Part shown: piece after piece, positions 4,539-5,882 of the stretch | Layout: every line of letters begins with the position of its first letter | Numbering within the stretch: the first letter of the stretch is position 1 | Assembly (NCBI GenBank): GCA_023252315.1 | Contig: JAJPEB010000086.1 | Location: 1 to 5,882 of the forward strand | DNA from: Candidatus Woesearchaeota archaeon | GTDB lineage: Archaea > Nanobdellota > Nanobdellia > Woesearchaeales > UBA525 | Reading direction: 5' to 3' | DNA length: 5,882 nt | The notes under the pieces: model-generated | Seen by the model: only the letters and a program-made list of their open reading frames with translations | Database searches by the model: none | What the model was told of the DNA's origin: nothing | Program-made: the position numbers and the translations under genes

Positions 4539-5471
4539 CTAGGGCAGGATCGCGCCCGTGGCGTTCACGCTCGCGTTCATCGACGAGTTCTCGGTCATGT
4601 TGACCGTCGCGTTCATGCGCGCGGAGCCCGAGCCGTTCATCGATCCGTTCCCGGCGCTGCCCGTGCCGCCAGAGCCCGAAGGGCCGCCCGAGCCTTGCGC
4701 GCCCGAGTCCGAGCCGTTCACCACGACGATCGTGTTCGTGCCGGGCTCGACGCGCACGACGAGGTCGATAGGAAGGCCCGTGCCCGCCACCACCTGGCCG
4801 CGCTCGTCCGTCCCCACCACGACGACGTCATGCTGCGTGCCGCCGCTCACGACCACGAAATCCGACGTGAGCACATGTACGCTCGCGCCCTCGAACGCCG
4901 TGACCCTGATCACCGGCAGCAGCACGTACTGCCCGCCCGTCGCGAGGCGCAGGCTGTCCGCGAGGTCCATGTCGAACTGCACGACCGTTGCCCTGTTCGC
5001 GTCGACCGTGAACGGCGCCGAGAAGCTTATCGAGTCGCTCGAGCGCACCGCGTCGTGGCTGCCCTGCGCGTCGATGACCTCGACGTCGCTGATCGTGAGG
5101 CGCACCTGCTGGTACGTGCCCGGGGGCAGCGCGACATCCGCGAGGATGCCCTGGTCCGCGTCGGCGTGCAGCTGCAGCAGGTCGTAGCGGTGCGGTCCCG
5201 ACGACACCGTTATCCAGCCCTGCTGGGCGCTCTGCACCTCGACCTTCGAGACCGTGACCCAGACCTCGTTCACGTCGCTCAGGCGCACCGGCGCGTCCTT
5301 GATGGTGAAGACCGCGCGCCCCGCGTCGGGCTGCTGCGAGACGACGACCGTCTGCGGCGTGCCCTCGTACACGACCGGCGTGGTCCCGTTCCCGGACGGC
5401 TGCACGATCGTCTGCTGCACGCAGGCCGCGAGGAAGAGCGTTAGAATAATCGCATATGCTGGAGCTCTCAT
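4539..5471 (-). CDS. DUF4382 lipoprotein with sequon-repeat C-terminal tail
   Basis: This 310-residue exported lipoprotein starts with Arg2, a hydrophobic stretch and the lipobox LAAC, making Cys17 the probable lipidation site. Residues about 18-50 are a Thr/Val/Gln linker. Residues about 51-215 form a DUF4382-type beta domain: the opening AVFTIKDAPVRLSDVNEVWV, the strand VSKVEVQ, YDLLQLHADAD, LPPGTYQQVRL and a closing YVLLPVIRVT are characteristic. Residues about 216-250 are a further beta segment ending in NTIVVVNGS. Residues 252-274 are a Gly/Ser linker, and residues 275-306 are eight tetrapeptides, seven starting with a sequon Asn. The ATG at 5471 is supported by GGGTGAT six bases upstream. 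It probably sits on the outer face of the cell membrane, with the tail N-glycosylated (inference). The DUF4382 function is not known. The long open frame upstream of 5471 is not coding. Confidence 0.88.
   Translation of the reverse strand: MRAPAYAIILTLFLAACVQQTIVQPSGNGTTPVVYEGTPQTVVVSQQPDAGRAVFTIKDAPVRLSDVNEVWVTVSKVEVQSAQQGWITVSSGPHRYDLLQLHADADQGILADVALPPGTYQQVRLTISDVEVIDAQGSHDAVRSSDSISFSAPFTVDANRATVVQFDMDLADSLRLATGGQYVLLPVIRVTAFEGASVHVLTSDFVVVSGGTQHDVVVVGTDERGQVVAGTGLPIDLVVRVEPGTNTIVVVNGSDSGAQGSGGPSGSGGTGSAGNGSMNGSGSARMNATVNMTENSSMNASVNATGAILP
4554..4649 (-). repeat. 12-bp-period coding repeat: eight Asn-x-Ser/Thr-x tetrapeptides
   Basis: Asn codons (plus-strand GTT) begin at 4563, 4575, 4587, 4599, 4611, 4635 and 4647, exactly 12 bases apart, with one degenerate unit at 4623 (Ser instead of Asn). 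The protein units are NGSM, NGSG, SARM, NATV, NMTE, NSSM, NASV and NATG. Every Asn is encoded by AAC and every one lies in an N-glycosylation sequon. The DNA units differ at most other positions, so this is an old or selected repeat rather than a recent slippage array. Confidence 0.85.
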
Positions 5472-5477
5472 CAAGCT

Positions 5478-5484
5478 ATCACCC
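5478..5484 (-). promoter_or_regulatory. Ribosome binding site of the DUF4382 gene
   Basis: Minus-strand GGGTGAT contains GGTGAT, complementary to the usual archaeal 16S rRNA 3' end, six bases before the ATG at 5471. It is the only clear Shine-Dalgarno site in the window and it fixes this start. Confidence 0.7.
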
Positions 5485-5505
5485 GCAAGGATGGAATATT
5501 TCCAA

Positions 5506-5517
5506 GAATTTAATCTT
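5506..5517 (-). promoter_or_regulatory. Probable TATA box of the DUF4382 gene
   Basis: Minus-strand AAGATTAAATTC, centred about 40 bases before the ATG, predicts a start near 5485 and a short leader carrying the GGGTGAT site. A second AT-rich element (AAATATTC, about 5494-5501) lies 27 bases from the ATG and would give a leaderless transcript; the presence of a good ribosome binding site favours the first. Confidence 0.5.
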
Positions 5518-5535
5518 TTCCTAATTCTGCCACCG

Positions 5536-5541
5536 AAAAAA
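5536..5541 (-). terminator. Oligo-T terminator of the DUF2238-like gene
   Basis: There is a T6 run on the minus strand (plus A6), about 60 bases after the TGA at 5603-5605, in an AT-rich gap. A second T5 on the plus strand near 5568-5573 has no gene to serve. Confidence 0.4.
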
Positions 5542-5602
5542 TGAAGAGATAATGGTATTTTTCCATCGTCGAGGGGGACCGCAGCGCAGACTGGCAGGCC
5601 CC

Positions 5603-5882
5603 TCACCGCCTGCGCGCGCGCCGCGTCCCCTTCGCCGCCGCGAGCCTGAGCCAGCAGTACCCGATCCCGAGCAGCGCCCCGGTCGAGTTCGCGATGAGGT
5701 CCCACTGGGTGTCGAAGCGGTCGAGGTCGTTTTGCAGCGCGACGCTCCCGTTCGCCATGCCGAGGATGCCGTAGCTGAAGCCGAAGTACCTCGCGCCGAT
5801 GAACTCCGTCATCTCGTTGAGGCCTCCCATGCCCGTCGCGATGAAGAAGGCGATGAGCGCGAGCATCGGCGCGGCGAAGACA
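5603..5882 (-). CDS. DUF2238-like integral membrane protein, C-terminal part (5' end outside window)
   Basis: The frame is open to the window edge, so only the last 92 residues are visible; the internal ATG at 5866 lies inside a membrane helix and is unlikely to be the start. There is a hydrophobic helix (FAAPMLALIAFFIATGMGG), then NEMTEFIGARYFG, a short amphipathic stretch, the motif DTQWDLIANSTGALLG leading into a second membrane helix, and a basic C-terminus (KGTRRARRR). The pair NE..EF and D..WDL..N..GA..G is typical of the DUF2238/YjdF-like membrane proteins. Their function is not established. The basic tail predicts a cytosolic C-terminus. It is followed by the DUF4382 gene on the same strand after a 131-base gap with separate expression signals. 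Confidence 0.7.
   Translation of the reverse strand, partial: VFAAPMLALIAFFIATGMGGLNEMTEFIGARYFGFSYGILGMANGSVALQNDLDRFDTQWDLIANSTGALLGIGYCWLRLAAAKGTRRARRR

Noticed and set aside
4488..5444. Long plus-strand open frame opposite the DUF4382 gene
   Set aside because: The product is Arg/His/Ala-rich with no fold pattern, while the opposite strand carries a lipobox, a DUF4382 domain and an ordered sequon array.
1..5882. CRISPR array, insertion sequence or replication origin
   Set aside because: No regularly spaced direct repeats apart from the coding sequon array, no transposase and no clustered origin-like boxes are visible.

Overview
The window is a GC-rich piece of archaeal chromosome. Four things support this: AT-rich TATA boxes (TTTTAAAC, TTATAAAA, CTTAAATA, CTTTAAATA) lie about 25-30 bases upstream of starts; several genes appear to have leaderless starts; a tRNA-Tyr carries a 53-base intron at position 37/38 that folds as a near-canonical bulge-helix-bulge; and the protein families fit (Rad50, a membrane-anchored archaeal Lon/S16 protease, a DUF4382 lipoprotein, two-sided DUF11-like envelope proteins). 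Compact intergenic spaces and the mix of conserved small membrane proteins suggest a DPANN-type lineage such as Diapherotrites or Micrarchaeota, but that placement is inference only.

Layout. Plus strand, 1-3071: the C-terminal end of Rad50 (1-654); a 162-residue unrecognised helical protein with its own promoter (699-1187); tRNA-Pro(GGG) (1274-1347); a secreted or membrane protein with a signal peptide, Ig-like ectodomain, one membrane segment and a cytosolic DUF11-like domain (1447-2883); and intron-containing tRNA-Tyr(GUA) (2947-3071). Minus strand, 3109-5882: an SRPBCC/START-fold protein with foreign-looking codon use (3109-3549); a membrane-anchored Lon-like Ser-Lys protease (3644-4435); a DUF4382 lipoprotein ending in a 12-bp-periodic array of N-glycosylation sequons (4539-5471); and the C-terminal part of a DUF2238-like membrane protein (5603-5882). 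The two halves converge between tRNA-Tyr and the SRPBCC gene.

How the genes work together. Most genes seem to be single transcription units, each with its own TATA element. The right half and the 1447-2883 gene have an envelope theme: an ectoprotease, a probably glycosylated lipoprotein, an Ig-like surface protein and a multi-pass membrane protein. Rad50 and the tRNAs are housekeeping genes. I do not see a complete new defence or mobile system here. The most unusual items are the tetrapeptide sequon array at the lipoprotein C-terminus, the paired DUF11-like domains on opposite sides of one membrane segment, and the imperfect BHB of the tRNA-Tyr intron.
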